NCBI GenBank assembly: GCA_034231615.1
Contig: CM067298.1
Span: 20,155,478 to 20,219,477 of the forward strand
Direction: 5' to 3'
From: Meghimatium bilineatum
Taxonomy: Eukaryota > Mollusca > Gastropoda > Stylommatophora > Philomycidae
DNA length: 64,000 nucleotides
Part shown: in pieces, positions 10,683 to 21,560 of the stretch
Position numbering within the stretch: the first letter of the stretch is position 1
How the letters are laid out: the number at the start of each line of letters is the position of its first letter
Made by a program: the position numbers and the translations under genes
The notes under the pieces: generated by a model
Told to the model about the DNA's origin: nothing
Databases searched by the model: none
The model's input: only the letters and a program-made list of their open reading frames with translations

Positions 10683-11160
10683 TTATATTCTCTATGTAAG
10701 CTGTGCAGTAAGAGTGCATATGTGCTATCTCTATGTAAGGTATACAGTAAGAATGCATATGTGATATCTCTATGTAAGCTATACAGTAAGAATGCATATG
10801 TGATATCTCTATGTAAGCTATACAGTAAGAATGCATATGTGATATCTCTATGTAAGCTGTGCAGTAAGAATGCATATGTGCTATCTCTATGTAAGCTGTG
10901 CAGTAAGAGTGCATATGTGCTATCTCTATGTAAGATATACAGTAAGAATGCATATGTGATATCTCTATGTAAGCTATACAGTAAGAATGCATATGTGATA
11001 TCTCTATGTAAGCTATACAGTAATAATGCATATGTGATATCTCTATGTAAGCTATACAGTAAGAATGCATATGTGATATCTCTATGTAAGCTATACAGTA
11101 AGAATGCATATGTGATATCTCTATGTAAGCTGTACAGCAGGAGTGAATATGTGCTTTTCA
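10683..11160 (+). repeat. 39-bp minisatellite
   Basis: About 12 units of ctatgtaagctatacagtaa plus gaatgcatatgtgatatct. Variants at fixed positions (tatac/tgtgc, gat/gct) are arranged in blocks. Three different frames are open across the array because the unit is 13 codons long; none has independent support as a gene. Confidence 0.95.
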
Positions 11161-11296
11161 TTTCCTGTAAGTAAGAAATATTAAAACTTTATTTTTGTTA
11201 AGGATGTTAAAAAATATTTTAGCAAAATAATTTGTTTTAAGTGTATTTCTTTTTTATGTGAAAATAGTCAGATCATTGTTGTTTCCTGTGAAAATG
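11161..11296. other. Short spacer
   Basis: No feature. Confidence 0.4.
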
Positions 11297-11590
11297 AGGT
11301 TCTTCTTCTTCTTCTTCTTCTGTGTTTGTTCTCAAATTCCTGAAGATTAGCAGGATGTAGTCCGGAGAACGGAATGAGTTGTGTCATGGTTTACAGCATT
11401 GCTGCGATATCTGCGCCTTTTGGCCTGACACATCCGGCTTCAGCATGGCTTTGGGTCACTGACCCTATATGGGATGGGACAGCCAACTCCATCCCATAAC
11501 CTCCTTAGTCGCCTTTTACGACATGCATGGAAGGTAAACAGTTTTGCTATTCTTTGCTCCCCTTTCGGGCCCTGGCAACACACGGGCGAA
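11297..11590 (-). repeat. Family G dispersed repeat, copy 4 (long, well conserved)
   Basis: Aligns over about 290 bp with the 42234-42516 copy in opposite orientation at roughly 90% identity by eye. Landmarks on the plus strand: cttcttcttcttctgtg (complement of the GAA tail), gatgtagtccggagaacgga, catggtttacagcattgctg, ccttagtcgccttttacga and ctcccctttcgggcc. No open frame or internal pol III promoter was seen. Confidence 0.85.
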
Positions 11591-11679
11591 AATGAGATTA
11601 ATATATACGCTTTTTAAATATATAATGTATCCTCCTTTTTTCTGTAAAAAAACATTGCCGTTTTGTCCTCTTTTGACTA

Positions 11680-11905
11680 GAGGTAGATATGATAGCTTTA
11701 CAGAACTAAAGATATAATTTGTCAGTCTGTGACGGCCAAGGTACCAAGTTCGATCCCCACCACAGGAAATTGTGTTTTCGACCAACAAGAAAGCAATGGC
11801 AAACTACTGAACGTATTTATATTGCCTAGAAAAAACACTACAGCCAAATAATTCTGGGTGATGGCGACGTCTTGAGTGGAATACGCTACACATATCAACA
11901 GGGCA
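11680..11905 (+). mobile_element. tRNA-derived SINE, family 2, copy 1
   Basis: The tRNA-like head has a box A-like tagctttacag at 11693-11703 (consensus TRGYNNARNNG, one mismatch) and a box B-like aagttcgatcc at about 11747-11757. The body matches the reverse complement of 63105-63330: gtctgtgacggccaag, agaaagcaat, then ctgaacgtatttatattgcc and tagaaaa. SINEs of this kind are transcribed by pol III and copied by a LINE reverse transcriptase; here that is inference from structure. Confidence 0.75.
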
Positions 11906-11987
11906 GTGTTTCTATACAATCATGCAATTGGAAAAGTTGAAAATCAGAACATTAGGAGTTAACTAAGATAAAACAAGTGTTTTTGAA
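11906..11987. other. Short spacer
   Basis: No feature. Confidence 0.3.
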
Positions 11988-12135
11988 ATCAAATTGAAAT
12001 TATGTACTGAGATGTGGCTGGATATTCTCACGGGATTCAAATTGAAATTATGTACTGAGATGTGGCTGGATATTCTCACGGGATTCAAATTGAAATTATA
12101 TACTGAGATGTGGCTGGATATTCTCACGGGATTCT
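11988..12135 (+). repeat. 48-bp tandem repeat, three copies
   Basis: Three near-perfect units containing caaattgaaattatgtactg and ggatattctcacgggatt, with one g to a change in the third. Confidence 0.95.
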
Positions 12136-12204
12136 GCTATTGTCATGAATGATTATGAATAGTGAAATTAGGGGACAGGAATTGCAGTTGTAGAGTAGAA
12201 GTTT

Positions 12205-12560
12205 TAATTTAAGGTTATCATTTAACTGGGAGAATGGCTATATTATTTTGTATAGTTCTGAGGTTATCATTTAACTGGGAGATTGGATATATTATTTAGT
12301 ATAGCTCTGAGAGGTTATCATTTAACTGGGAGAATGGCTATATTATTTAGTATAGCTCTGAGGTTATCATTTAACTCGGAGATTGGATATATTATTTAAT
12401 ATATCTCTGAGAGGTTATCATTTAACTGGGAGATTGGATATATTATTTAGTATAGCTCTGAGAGGTTATCATTTAACTGGGAGAATGGCTATATTATTTA
12501 GTATAGCTCTGAGGTTATCATTTAACTGGGAGATTGGCTATATTATTTAGTATGGCTCTG
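12205..12560 (+). repeat. 49/51-bp minisatellite
   Basis: About seven units of gaggttatcatttaactggg followed by agattggatatattatttag and tatagctct. Some units carry an extra ga, giving a 49- or 51-bp length. Subtypes agaatggcta and agattggata are intermixed. Confidence 0.93.
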
Positions 12561-12745
12561 AATCCGATGGCTGGTGCTGGAATTCAGAAAAAAACATCAA
12601 CCATTCTAATTCCATCTGGCGACAGAAAAAATCAAACAGAGGAGTTGAGAAGATATTCTCTCTAGTAAGCTCTGCGAAAATCAAGGCACTTAACAAAATG
12701 CAACGGAATTTATGTGACGCCATTGTATGAATAAGGGCAGAACCA
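12561..12745. other. Spacer upstream of the 42-bp array
   Basis: Unique sequence. A 76-codon minus-strand frame crosses it but shows no recognised domain. Confidence 0.3.
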
Positions 12746-13852
12746 TTGCTTTCAAATAATTGTTGTACGGATTTCATTTCAACTGTAAAAATCTTAACAA
12801 AAATCTCGTACTTTGCTGCTGACGAGTTTCATGTTTTATGCCCCACTTCTTCAAGTGAAGATGACAAGGTTCATGTTGTAGACCTCACTTCTTCACGTGA
12901 AGATGACAGGGTTTATGTTGTAGACCTCACTTCTTCAAGTGAAGATGAAAAGGTTTATGTTGTAGACCTCACTTCTTCAAGTGAAGATGACAGGGTTTAT
13001 GTTGTAGACCTCACTTCTTCAAGTGAAGATGACAATTTTTATGTTGTAGACCTCACTTCTTCAAGTGAAGATGACAATGTTTATGTTGTAGACCTCACTT
13101 CTTCACGTGAAGATGACAGGGTTTATGTTGTAGACCTCACTTCTTCACGTGAAGATGACAGGGTTTATGTTGTAGACCTCACTTCTTCAAGTGAAGATGA
13201 CAATGTTTATGTTGTAGACCTCACTTCTTCAAGTGAAGATGACAGGGTTTATGTTGTAGACCTCACTTCTTCAAGTGAAGATGACAAGGTTTATGTTTTA
13301 GACCTCACTTCTTCAAGTGAAGATGACAGGGTTTATGTTGTAGACCTCACTTCTTCAAGTGAAGATGACAGGGTTTATGTTGTAGACCTCACTTCTTCAA
13401 GTGAAGATGACAAGGTTTATGTTTTAGACCTCACTTCTTCAAGTGAAGATGACAGGGTTTATGTTGTAGACCTCACTTCTTCAAGTGAAGATGACAGGGT
13501 TTATGTTTTAGACCTCACTTCTTCAAGTGAAGATGACAGGGTTTATGTTGTAGACCTCACTTCTTCAAGTGAAGATGACAAGGTTTATGTTGTAGACCTC
13601 ACTTCTTCAAGTGAAGATGACAGGGTTTATGTTGTAGACCTCACTTCTTCAAGTGAAGATGACAGGGTTTATGTTGTAGACCTCACTTCTTCAAGTGAAG
13701 ATGACAAGGTTTATGTTGTAGACCTCACTTCTTCAAGTGAAGATGACAGGGTTTATGTTGTAGACCTCACTTCTTCAAGTGAAGATGACAAGGTTTATGT
13801 TGTAGACCTCACTTCTTCAAGTGAAGATGACAAGGTTTATGTTTTAGACTAA
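12746..13852 (+). CDS. Open frame across a 42-bp minisatellite (Ser/Asp-rich repeat, doubtful gene)
   Basis: A 368-codon frame starts at an ATG at 12746 with about 30 unique residues (including CC at codons 6-7). It then runs through about 24 units of the 14-residue repeat VYVVDLTSSSEDDR, and stops right after the array. SSSEDD would be an acidic casein-kinase-2-like site if translated. Against a gene: most between-unit changes alter the amino acid (V/L from gta/tta, R/K/N, S/R), no splice context or upstream exon is visible, and the open frame follows from a unit of 42 bp. It could be the repeat-rich last exon of an unknown gene. A spliced transcript joined to it would show that. Confidence 0.2.
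   Translation: MLSNNCCTDFISTVKILTKISYFAADEFHVLCPTSSSEDDKVHVVDLTSSREDDRVYVVDLTSSSEDEKVYVVDLTSSSEDDRVYVVDLTSSSEDDNFYVVDLTSSSEDDNVYVVDLTSSREDDRVYVVDLTSSREDDRVYVVDLTSSSEDDNVYVVDLTSSSEDDRVYVVDLTSSSEDDKVYVLDLTSSSEDDRVYVVDLTSSSEDDRVYVVDLTSSSEDDKVYVLDLTSSSEDDRVYVVDLTSSSEDDRVYVLDLTSSSEDDRVYVVDLTSSSEDDKVYVVDLTSSSEDDRVYVVDLTSSSEDDRVYVVDLTSSSEDDKVYVVDLTSSSEDDRVYVVDLTSSSEDDKVYVVDLTSSSEDDKVYVLD
12838..13852 (+). repeat. 42-bp minisatellite
   Basis: About 24 units of gtttatgttgtagacctcac plus ttcttcaagtgaagatgaca. A minority of units have ttcacgtgaag, which creates a CACGTG palindrome inside a 12-bp perfect palindrome (cttcacgtgaag); these lie in the first third of the array. Variants aagg/aggg/aatg follow gac. 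Confidence 0.97.
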
Positions 13853-14299
13853 ACCTCAAGGGAAGACTACCGCAATGAACATTATTGTATTATATGAACA
13901 TAATTGATGGATGGAAAAACTGTTTTATTGCTACTTTTTTGAGGTGCGTTAGATTTTTCATTATATCTAAAATCGAGAAAACCTGTTCTAATTCTCTGTT
14001 CAAGGATATTATTGTTGGACACGTTAAATAGTGTTACTCCTACCTCCTTATCTAGTACAGATAAATTAGGACAGGCATTGTAGTAGTAGTACTTTAAGTA
14101 GTGCATTAAGATTCAGTAAATGAAGTCTTTCTGGTCGACAAATAGTTATATGTGTACTATTTTCAGATGTAATCAAGTTTTCAGAAAATAGTACTTGCAC
14201 GTGATTGACGGAACCGGGAGGGGGTTTTGGAGCTACATAGGGGGTAACGATACATAAATAGAAAGAGACAAACATGGTAAACAAATAACTGGATATACA
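13853..14299. other. Unassigned sequence
   Basis: AT-rich, with a G-rich patch (gggagggggttttggag near 14215). No recognised element. Confidence 0.4.
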
Positions 14300-15143
14300 T
14301 ACAAACAAATAGAAACAGTCAAAGAGAGAGAGAGAGATAAACATCAAGAAAATAAAGGAACACGATAAAGTAAGAGACAATGAAAAAGACAAAGAGAGAG
14401 AGAGAGAGAGAGAAATAAAAAGAAACTAGAAAGAGAAGAAAAAACTAATAACTAGAAAGAGGAAAATAACAGATCAGCTCTCTGGTATGTTATTAGAGAA
14501 ATAAATAACTAGAGAGAAATAAAAACTAGAAAGATACACATAAAGAAAAGAAAGAGAGAAATAAGTAACTAGAGAGAGACGGAAAGAGTCAAAGAAAGAA
14601 ACAAATTCGTAACTAGGAGACAAAGAAAAAGATAAATAAATAACTAGAAATAAATAAATAAATAACTAGAAGGAGACAAAGAAAGACATTACTAGAAAGA
14701 GACAGAAAGAGAGAGAACCATAAACAACTAGCGATAGCAAAGAGATAAAGAAAGAGACATAGACAGAGAAAGGAAGAGAAAGATACAAAGAAATAGATAA
14801 AGAAAGAGATAAAGCGATAAAAATGGACACAAAGATAATGAAAGAGATAAAGGGGCGAAGAAAGCGAAAAATAAATAGATAAGCAAGGAAGACATAAACA
14901 ACTAAAGCTAAAGAATAGGACAAAGAATGTATTAAATACAGAGAGAGATAAAGAAAAAGATAAATAAAGACATAAAGAAGATGATAAGAAATAGTTTAAC
15001 AAATAAATACAGAGAGAAATGTTGCGTGAGATAAGTATAAAGGGAGAGCGAGAGAGAGCGCGAGAGAGAAATAGAAGGAACCTGAGAAATAAATAAATAG
15101 AAAGATATCTAAAGAGAGAGAGAGACAAGTAGGAAGGAACAAT

Positions 15144-15176
<33 letters not shown>

Positions 15177-15180
15177 CAGA
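14300..15180 (+). repeat. Purine-rich low-complexity tract with (GA)n cores
   Basis: About 0.9 kb is almost entirely A and G on the plus strand, with recurring agagaaataaataactaga-like words and perfect GA runs at about 14319-14337, 14392-14412 and 15148-15176. The complementary strand is pyrimidine-rich, giving Ser/Leu/Phe-rich open frames that are compositional artefacts. Confidence 0.9.
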
Positions 15181-16184
15181 GGAAATCCAAGTAGAAATTG
15201 TATAAATGCAGTTGATTAAGACAGATAATTATACCGTCAATTATACAGCACGCCAAAAAAGGCAATGAATGTTGAATAATTTTACTCGACAAAATCACTC
15301 ATTCAATAATTAAGTCAAGCTAATGAGCTAACTACTGGGCATGTGTGTACATCGACTAGTTAACTATTCAACTCTTTACCATTATTCCACTCTTAATTTA
15401 GTAACATGTTAATGTCACCATGTAGAATAATGACTCTTAACGGCTGCATCCCGGGTTAGGAGCCACAGACGTTGTCTTTTGTTTAAGAATCTAACGAAAT
15501 TAATTAGTGCCCATTTTAACCTAATCCAGACAACCAGAACATCTAGTGTTGTTAAAATAAAGAAAACTCACAAAAGTGAGTGAATGGGGGAGAAAAACAG
15601 TGATTAAAAAAAAGATGGAACGGTGGATACAGGTAATGGTACTGTCGTATGCAGGCAACCATCGTAATGTATAAACAATGAAACAACTTCTACAAGAATT
15701 TTACAAGAGATAATTAAGGGTTGCAGAGACAGAAAGACAGATAGGAAAGTTTCTGGATGGGTACCGTGTATACGCCGTGGATAGCGGCTCAACGGAGGTC
15801 TCTTGATCTATCGACTAAAAAATCCTTCAAAATATCCTATCTCGCGTCACTAAGAGAGGCTGCTCAGGTGTCGCTAGTAAATGTAAGGAACGAAAGTCTT
15901 TCGTAGTGACGCACATTAGTCAGTGTAATGACGTGTAACTGTGGATATTTAAAAAAAGGCCCGGTGTGCTGATGATTAATATGTAGTTGTTTCGTCTTCT
16001 CTTTAGTGCGCTGTGGCCAAATCGCATACGTGATTTTACTTACCAATTTTAAATTTCATGTCTAATGAATTATTTTCAACGTGAGTTAATATATAAGCCT
16101 TATATTATTAATTCATCAGATATCCTCCATACTAATACTAATATTCCTTCGAATTGGAACATGTAGAGCCATTGGAGGAAATAA
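15181..16184. other. Unassigned sequence
   Basis: About 1 kb with no supported gene or element. Confidence 0.4.
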
Positions 16185-16290
16185 AACAACGACACAGCGC
16201 ATTTCTGTTCGCGAAACCACATCTTGCTGAACATCAAGCAGAACCTTTGTACGAGAGGGATCTGGTGAGAATTTCAGAACAGACTTAAAA
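16185..16290 (+). repeat. Family G dispersed repeat, copy 5 (diverged fragment)
   Basis: Contains gcgcatttctgttcgcgaaa, ccacatcttgctgaacatca and ctttgtacgagagggatctg, matching the 3' part of the family with point changes; the tail is decayed to atttcagaacagac. Confidence 0.5.
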
Positions 16291-16904
16291 AAAAAACCGA
16301 AAATATTCCAAACCAACATAAGTGATCTTGTTTAGCACACAGTGTGCGAATGCTATACAATATATAATCCATGTTAGAGTATAAACTGTGTATGGCTTGT
16401 ATTGGTGATATGTGATGGTAAGATTAACTCCAGTTATTGGATGGTGGTCTGTTACCATCTCTACTGATTTTTACGCTACCGCTGAAGAGATAAGCGCGTG
16501 GTTTCGTTAATTGAAAACGTTCATTTCCCAAACCAGAAGTATGTTGCAAGTATCACACATACTTGTCTTCCAGTCTTGATTAATCCCTGAATAAATTTTC
16601 ATCTGCTGTTTTTATGAGCAGCAACACGTAATTTATTTTTGACGTACGGTTCTGTTTGTTTTCAAATGCTCAAACTATTTCATGGTTGACAAATCTGTTA
16701 TTGGATTTGTCAAATGCTATTGAGAAATGATTTGATTATATTGAATCGTCCTGTTTTTAATTCCTGTTAACGAATTTATTTTTGTTTAAGTTCTCCATTT
16801 TGTCGGTTTATTGAATGTCTCATTTATTTCTTTAATATTACTTTTTTAATATGTGTATGCTATTGTTAGGTGTCCAGATTCAGATTATTCCAGTTAGAAG
16901 TGTT
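16291..16904. other. Unassigned AT-rich sequence
   Basis: No supported feature. Confidence 0.4.
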
Positions 16905-17205
16905 GTGTTCTTTGAATTAGATATTCCATGCTCTTTTAATTAGATGTTTCATGTTCTTTGAATTAGATGTTCTTTGTTATTTTAATTAGATATTCCATGC
17001 TCCTTGAATTAGATGTTCTGTGCTCTTTGAATTATATGTCCCATGTTCTTTTAATTAGATATTATGTGCCATTTGAATTAGATGTTTCGTGTTCTTTGAA
17101 TTAGTTCTACAGTGTTCTTTAAATTATGTGTTCCGTGTTCTTAGAGTTAGAAATACTATATTATTTTAATTAGATGTGTTGTGTTATTTGAATTAGATAT
17201 TCTGT
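16905..17205 (+). repeat. 23-bp minisatellite, diverged
   Basis: About 13 units built on ttagatgttccatgttcttt plus gaa. Heterogeneous units suggest an old array. Confidence 0.85.
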
Positions 17206-17409
17206 GTTGTTGTGTAGCTTTAAAAATAATGAATTCTCACTTCTTTTATTTAATAGAATATTCCAAAGAGCCGTTCCAAACGTTTTGGATGCCGTATGTT
17301 TGCATTCCCTAGAAATCGTACACTCTGCTTGGTGTTTGTTGTATTGCACCCAACCTGTCAATTATATATTCACCCATAGTCTGGTATAGTATGCCAACAT
17401 AACACACAC
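17206..17409. other. Spacer
   Basis: No supported feature; open frames on both strands here lack recognisable domains. Confidence 0.35.
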
Positions 17410-18205
17410 ATCATCAGGAAGTATATCGTGACACACTCCTTACATTATCAAGGAGAATATCCTGACATAATACATATATTATCAGGAGCATACATTGATA
17501 TAATACATACATCGGCAAGGAAAATAACCTGACATAATACATACTTCGGCAAGGAAAATAACCTGACATAACACATACTTCGGCAAGGAAAATAACCTGA
17601 CATAATACATACTTCGGCAAGGAAAATAACCTGACATAATACATACATCGCCAAGGAAAATAACCAGACATAATACATACATCGGCAAGGAAAATAACCT
17701 GACATAATACATACATCGGCATGGAAAATAACCTGACATAATACATACTTAGGCAAGGAAAATAACCTGACATAATACATACATCGGCAAGGAAAATAAC
17801 CTGACATAATACATACTTCGGCAAGGAAAATAACCTGACATAATAGATACATCGGCAAGGAAAATAACCTGACATAATACATACATCGGCAAGGAAAATA
17901 ACCTAAAATAATACATACATCGGCAAGGAAAATAACCTGACATAATACATACTTCGGCAAGGAAAATAACCTGACATAATACATACATCGGCAAGGAAAA
18001 TAACCTAAAATAATACATACATCGGCAAGGAAAATAACCTGATATAATACATACATCGGCAAGGAAAATAACCTGACATAATACATACATCGGCAAGGAA
18101 AATAACCTGACATAATACATACTTCGGCAAGGAAAATAACCTGATATAATAAATACATCGGCAAGGAAGATAACCTGACATAATAAATATATCGGCAAGG
18201 AGCAT
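17410..18205 (-). repeat. 34-bp minisatellite open in all minus-strand frames
   Basis: About 22 units of gacataatacatacatcggc plus aaggaaaataacct (plus-strand reading). The unit is not a multiple of three, but its complement has no stop in any frame, so several overlapping minus-strand frames up to 238 codons exist (MYYVRLFSLPMYVLCQVIFL-like). Variants acatc/acttc and gacata/aaaata/gatata are mixed along the array. Confidence 0.95.
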
Positions 18206-18234
18206 AACCTGGACAGGATACAGTTCATAGTCTT

Positions 18235-18370
18235 TCAAAACTCCCGCCGTTCGTGAGCTGCTTCTGAAATATAAAATTTCAGTGGATTTCGATATCCATC
18301 GTCTTCGTGGCATACCTATTTTTGCTTTTTCTTTATGGTCTTTATATGATGTCATGTGGGGGGTGCAAAA
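18235..18370 (-). mobile_element. Possible LINE C-terminal fragment
   Basis: The minus strand reads KAKIGMPRRRWISKSTEILY, which resembles the GRPRRRW box of LINE C-termini with G-M replacing G-R. It is short and without flanking support. Confidence 0.35.
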
Positions 18371-18374
18371 GTTC

Positions 18375-18570
18375 TCACATTGCTATCATGTGGACCCACG
18401 GTTAGCAGATAACCAAGATCCTCCTAAAAGTATTTCTTCGTGGTGCACACTGGAAACAGAAATGTAGCAGCTCATGTCGTCTTACAGTTAACACAATTAG
18501 GCTGGTGTCTACGGATGTTAGGCCGTAGATGGAATGAGAATTGCCTGCAAAGAGATAGACAATATCCCCG
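18375..18570 (+). repeat. Dispersed repeat H, copy 1
   Basis: Aligns loosely with 35330-35500: shared gcagataaccaa/gcagatagccaa, tcgtggtgca, ggtgtctacg/cgtgtctggg and then gagatgaaatgagaa-like sequence. Type of element unknown. Confidence 0.5.
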
Positions 18571-18693
18571 ATACCTTTAAGCCAACAACAACCAGCAGAA
18601 CTTTCGACAAACAATGAAGTAAGACGTCTTTGAATTTCGTCTCGGTCAGCCAAATATGCGGAAATATTGGAGGAGCGGCCAATATCAATGTCC

Positions 18694-21386
18694 AGATATG
18701 GGTAGATCTCGCTAAGATATGGGTGGATCTCGCTAAGATATGGGTAGATCTCGCTAAGATATGGGTAGATCTCGCTAAGATATGGGTGGATCTCGCTAAA
18801 ATATGGGTAGATCTCGCTAAGATATGGGTGGATCTCGCTAAGATATGGGTGGATCTCGCTAAGATATGGGTGGATCTCGCTAAGATATGGGTGGATCTCG
18901 CTAAGATATGGGTGGATCTCGCTAAGATAGTGGTAGATCTCGCTAAGATATGGGTGGATCTCGCTAAGATATGGGTAGATCTCGTTAAGATATGGGTGGA
19001 TCTCGCTAAGATATGGGTGGATCTCGCTAAGATATTAGTAGATCTCGCTAAGATATGGGTGGATCTCGCTAAGATATTGGTAGATCTCGCTAAGATATGG
19101 GTAGATCTCGCTAAGATATTGGTAGATCTCGTTAAGATATGTGTAGATCTCGCTAAGATATGGGTAGATCTCGTTAAGATATGGGTTGATCTCGCTAAGA
19201 TATGGGTAGATCTCGCTAAGATATGGGTAGATCTCGCTAAGATATGGGTGGATCTCGCTAAGATATTGGTAGATCTCGCTAAGATATGGGTGGATCTCGC
19301 TAAGATATGGGTGGATCTCGCTAAGATATGGGTGGATCTCGCTAAGATATGGGTGGATCTCGCTAAGATATGGGTGGATCTCGCTAAGATATGGGTGGAT
19401 CTCGCTAAGATATGGGTGGATCTCGCTAAGATATTGGTAGATCTCGCTAAGATATGGGTGGATCTCGCTAAGATATGGGTGGATCTCGCTAAGATATGGG
19501 TAGATCTCGCTAAGATATTGGTAGATCTCGTTAAGATATGTGTAGATCTCGCTAAGATATGGGTAGATCTCGTTAAGATAATGGTAGATCTCGCTAAGAT
19601 ATGGGTAGATCTCGTTAAGATATGGGTAGATCTCGCTAAGATATGGGTGGATCTCGCTAAGATATGGGTTGATCTCGCTAAGATATGGGTGGATCTCGCT
19701 AAGATATGGGTGGATCTCGCTAAGATATGGGTGGATCTCGCTAAGATATGGGTGGATCTCGCTAAGATATGGGTGGATCTCGCTAAGATATTGGTAGATC
19801 TCGCTAAGATATGGGTAGATCTCGCTAAGATATTGGTAGATCTCGTTAAGATATGTGTAGATCTCGCTAAGATATGGGTAGATCTCGTTAAGATATGGGT
19901 AGATCTCGCTAAGATATGGGTGGATCTCGCTAAGATATTGGTAGATCTCGCTAAGATATGGGTAGATCTCGCTAAGATATTGGTAGATCTCGCTAAGATA
20001 TGGGTAGATCTCGCTAAGATATTGGTAGATCTCGCTAATATATTGGTAGATCTCGCTAAGATATGGGTAGATCTCGCTAAGATATGGGTGGATCTCGTTA
20101 AGATATGTGTAGATCTCGCTAAGATATGGGTAGATCTCGTTAAGATATGGGTAGATCTCGCTAAGATATGGGTAGATCTCGTTAAGATATGGGTAGATCT
20201 CGCTAAGATAAGGGTGGATCTCGCTAAGATATGGGTGGATCTCGCTAAGATATTGGTGGATCTCGCTAAGATATGGGTGGATCTCGCTAAGATATGGGTG
20301 GATCTCGCTAAGATATGGGTGGATCTCGCTAAGATATGGGTGGATCTCGCTAAGATATTGGTAGATCTCGCTAAGATATGAGTAGATCTCGCTAAGATAT
20401 TGGTAGATCTCGTTAAGATATGTGTAGATCTCGCTAAGATATGGGTAGATCTCGCTAAGATATGGGTGGATCTCGCTAAGATATGGGTAGATCTCGCTAA
20501 GATATGGGTAGATCTCGCTAAGATATGGGTGGATCTCGCTAAGATATTGGTAGATCTCGCTAAGATATGGGTGGATCTCGCTAAGATATGGGTGGATCTC
20601 GCTAAGATATGGGTGGATCTCGCTAAGATATGGGTGGATCTCGCTAAGATATGGGTGGATCTCGCTAAGATATGGGTGGATCTCGCTAAGATATGGGTGG
20701 ATCTCGCTAAGATATTGGTAGATCTCGCTAAGATATGGGTGGATCTCGCTAAGATATGGGTGGATCTCGCTAAGATATTGGTAGATCTCGTTAAGATATG
20801 TGTAGATCTCGCTAAGATATGGGTAGATCTCGTTAAGATATGGGTAGATCTCGCTAAGATATGGGTAGATCTCGCTAAGATATGGGTAGATCTCGTTAAG
20901 ATATGGGTAGATCTCGCTAAGATATGGGTAGATCTCGCTAAGATATGGGTAGATCTCGTTAAGATATGTGTAGATCTCGCTAAGATATGGGTAGATCTCG
21001 TTAAGATATGGGTAGATCTCGCTAAGATATTGGTAGATCTCGCTAAGATATGGGTGGATCTCGCTAAGATATGGGTGGATCTCGCTAAGATATGGGTAGA
21101 TCTCGTTAAGATATGGGTAGATCTCGTTAAGATATGGGTAGATCTCGCTAAGATATGTGTAGATCTCGCTAAGATATGGGTAGATCTCGTTAAGATATAG
21201 GTAGATCTCGCTACTGATATGGGTAGATCTCGCTAAGATATGGGTAGATCTCGCTAAGATATGTGTAGATCTCGCTAAGATATGGGTAGATCTCGCTAAG
21301 ATATGGGTAGATCTCGCTAAGATATGGGTAGATCTCGCTAAGATATGGGTAGATCTCGCTAAGATATGGGTAGATCTCGTTAAGAT
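18694..21386 (+). repeat. 21-bp minisatellite, about 128 units, with higher-order structure
   Basis: Units are atatgggtggatctcgctaa plus g; variants change tggg to ttgg or tgtg, gtgg to gtag, and gct to gtt. Because the unit is seven codons, the plus strand stays open for 583 codons (18630-20381) and 266 codons (20400-21200) encoding IWVDLAK heptads. These end only where TGG becomes TGA or TAG. A marker pair of variant units (ttggtagatctcgttaag then tgtgtag) recurs at 19121, 19520, 19835, 20402 and 20780, always a whole number of units apart, showing block duplication. Many units contain the palindrome agatct. No recognised protein family. Confidence 0.97.
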
Positions 21387-21399
21387 ATGACGATCCTAA

Positions 21400-21560
21400 G
21401 AGCACATTTTGAATCTGGAAAAAGGAAAACGCGCAAGAGGGCAGCGTTGTGTATGCGAAACGATATTATGGCAACGAATCTATAACAGATCAGCACGAGA
21501 CCGACTAGCAGAAGTGCTGTTCATGTTCGAGAACACACATAAGTCGACATGTCCCATCAT
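21400..21560 (+). mobile_element. Probable LINE 3' end remnant
   Basis: Frames around 21425-21540 give GKRARGQRCV and then NRSARDRLAEVLFMFENT, resembling the 'GKRxRGRQR...SARDRxAWRxMVANT' ending of LINE C-terminal regions. It begins directly after the 21-bp array. Confidence 0.45.

Noticed and set aside
9446-11109. Regular direct repeats as a CRISPR array
   Set aside because: Units are contiguous with no unique spacers, and the surrounding LINEs and SINEs show a eukaryotic genome.
10548-11174. 208-codon plus-strand frame and two minus-strand frames
   Set aside because: All three cover the 39-bp minisatellite, and three frames cannot all be genes. No domain.
14613-15298. Leu/Ser/Phe-rich minus-strand frames as membrane proteins
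   Set aside because: They arise from the pyrimidine strand of a purine-rich low-complexity tract.
18630-21200. 583- and 266-codon frames of IWVDLAK repeats as a structural protein
   Set aside because: The frames result from a 21-bp unit, end wherever a base change makes a stop, and many unit differences change the residue. Kept as a repeat.
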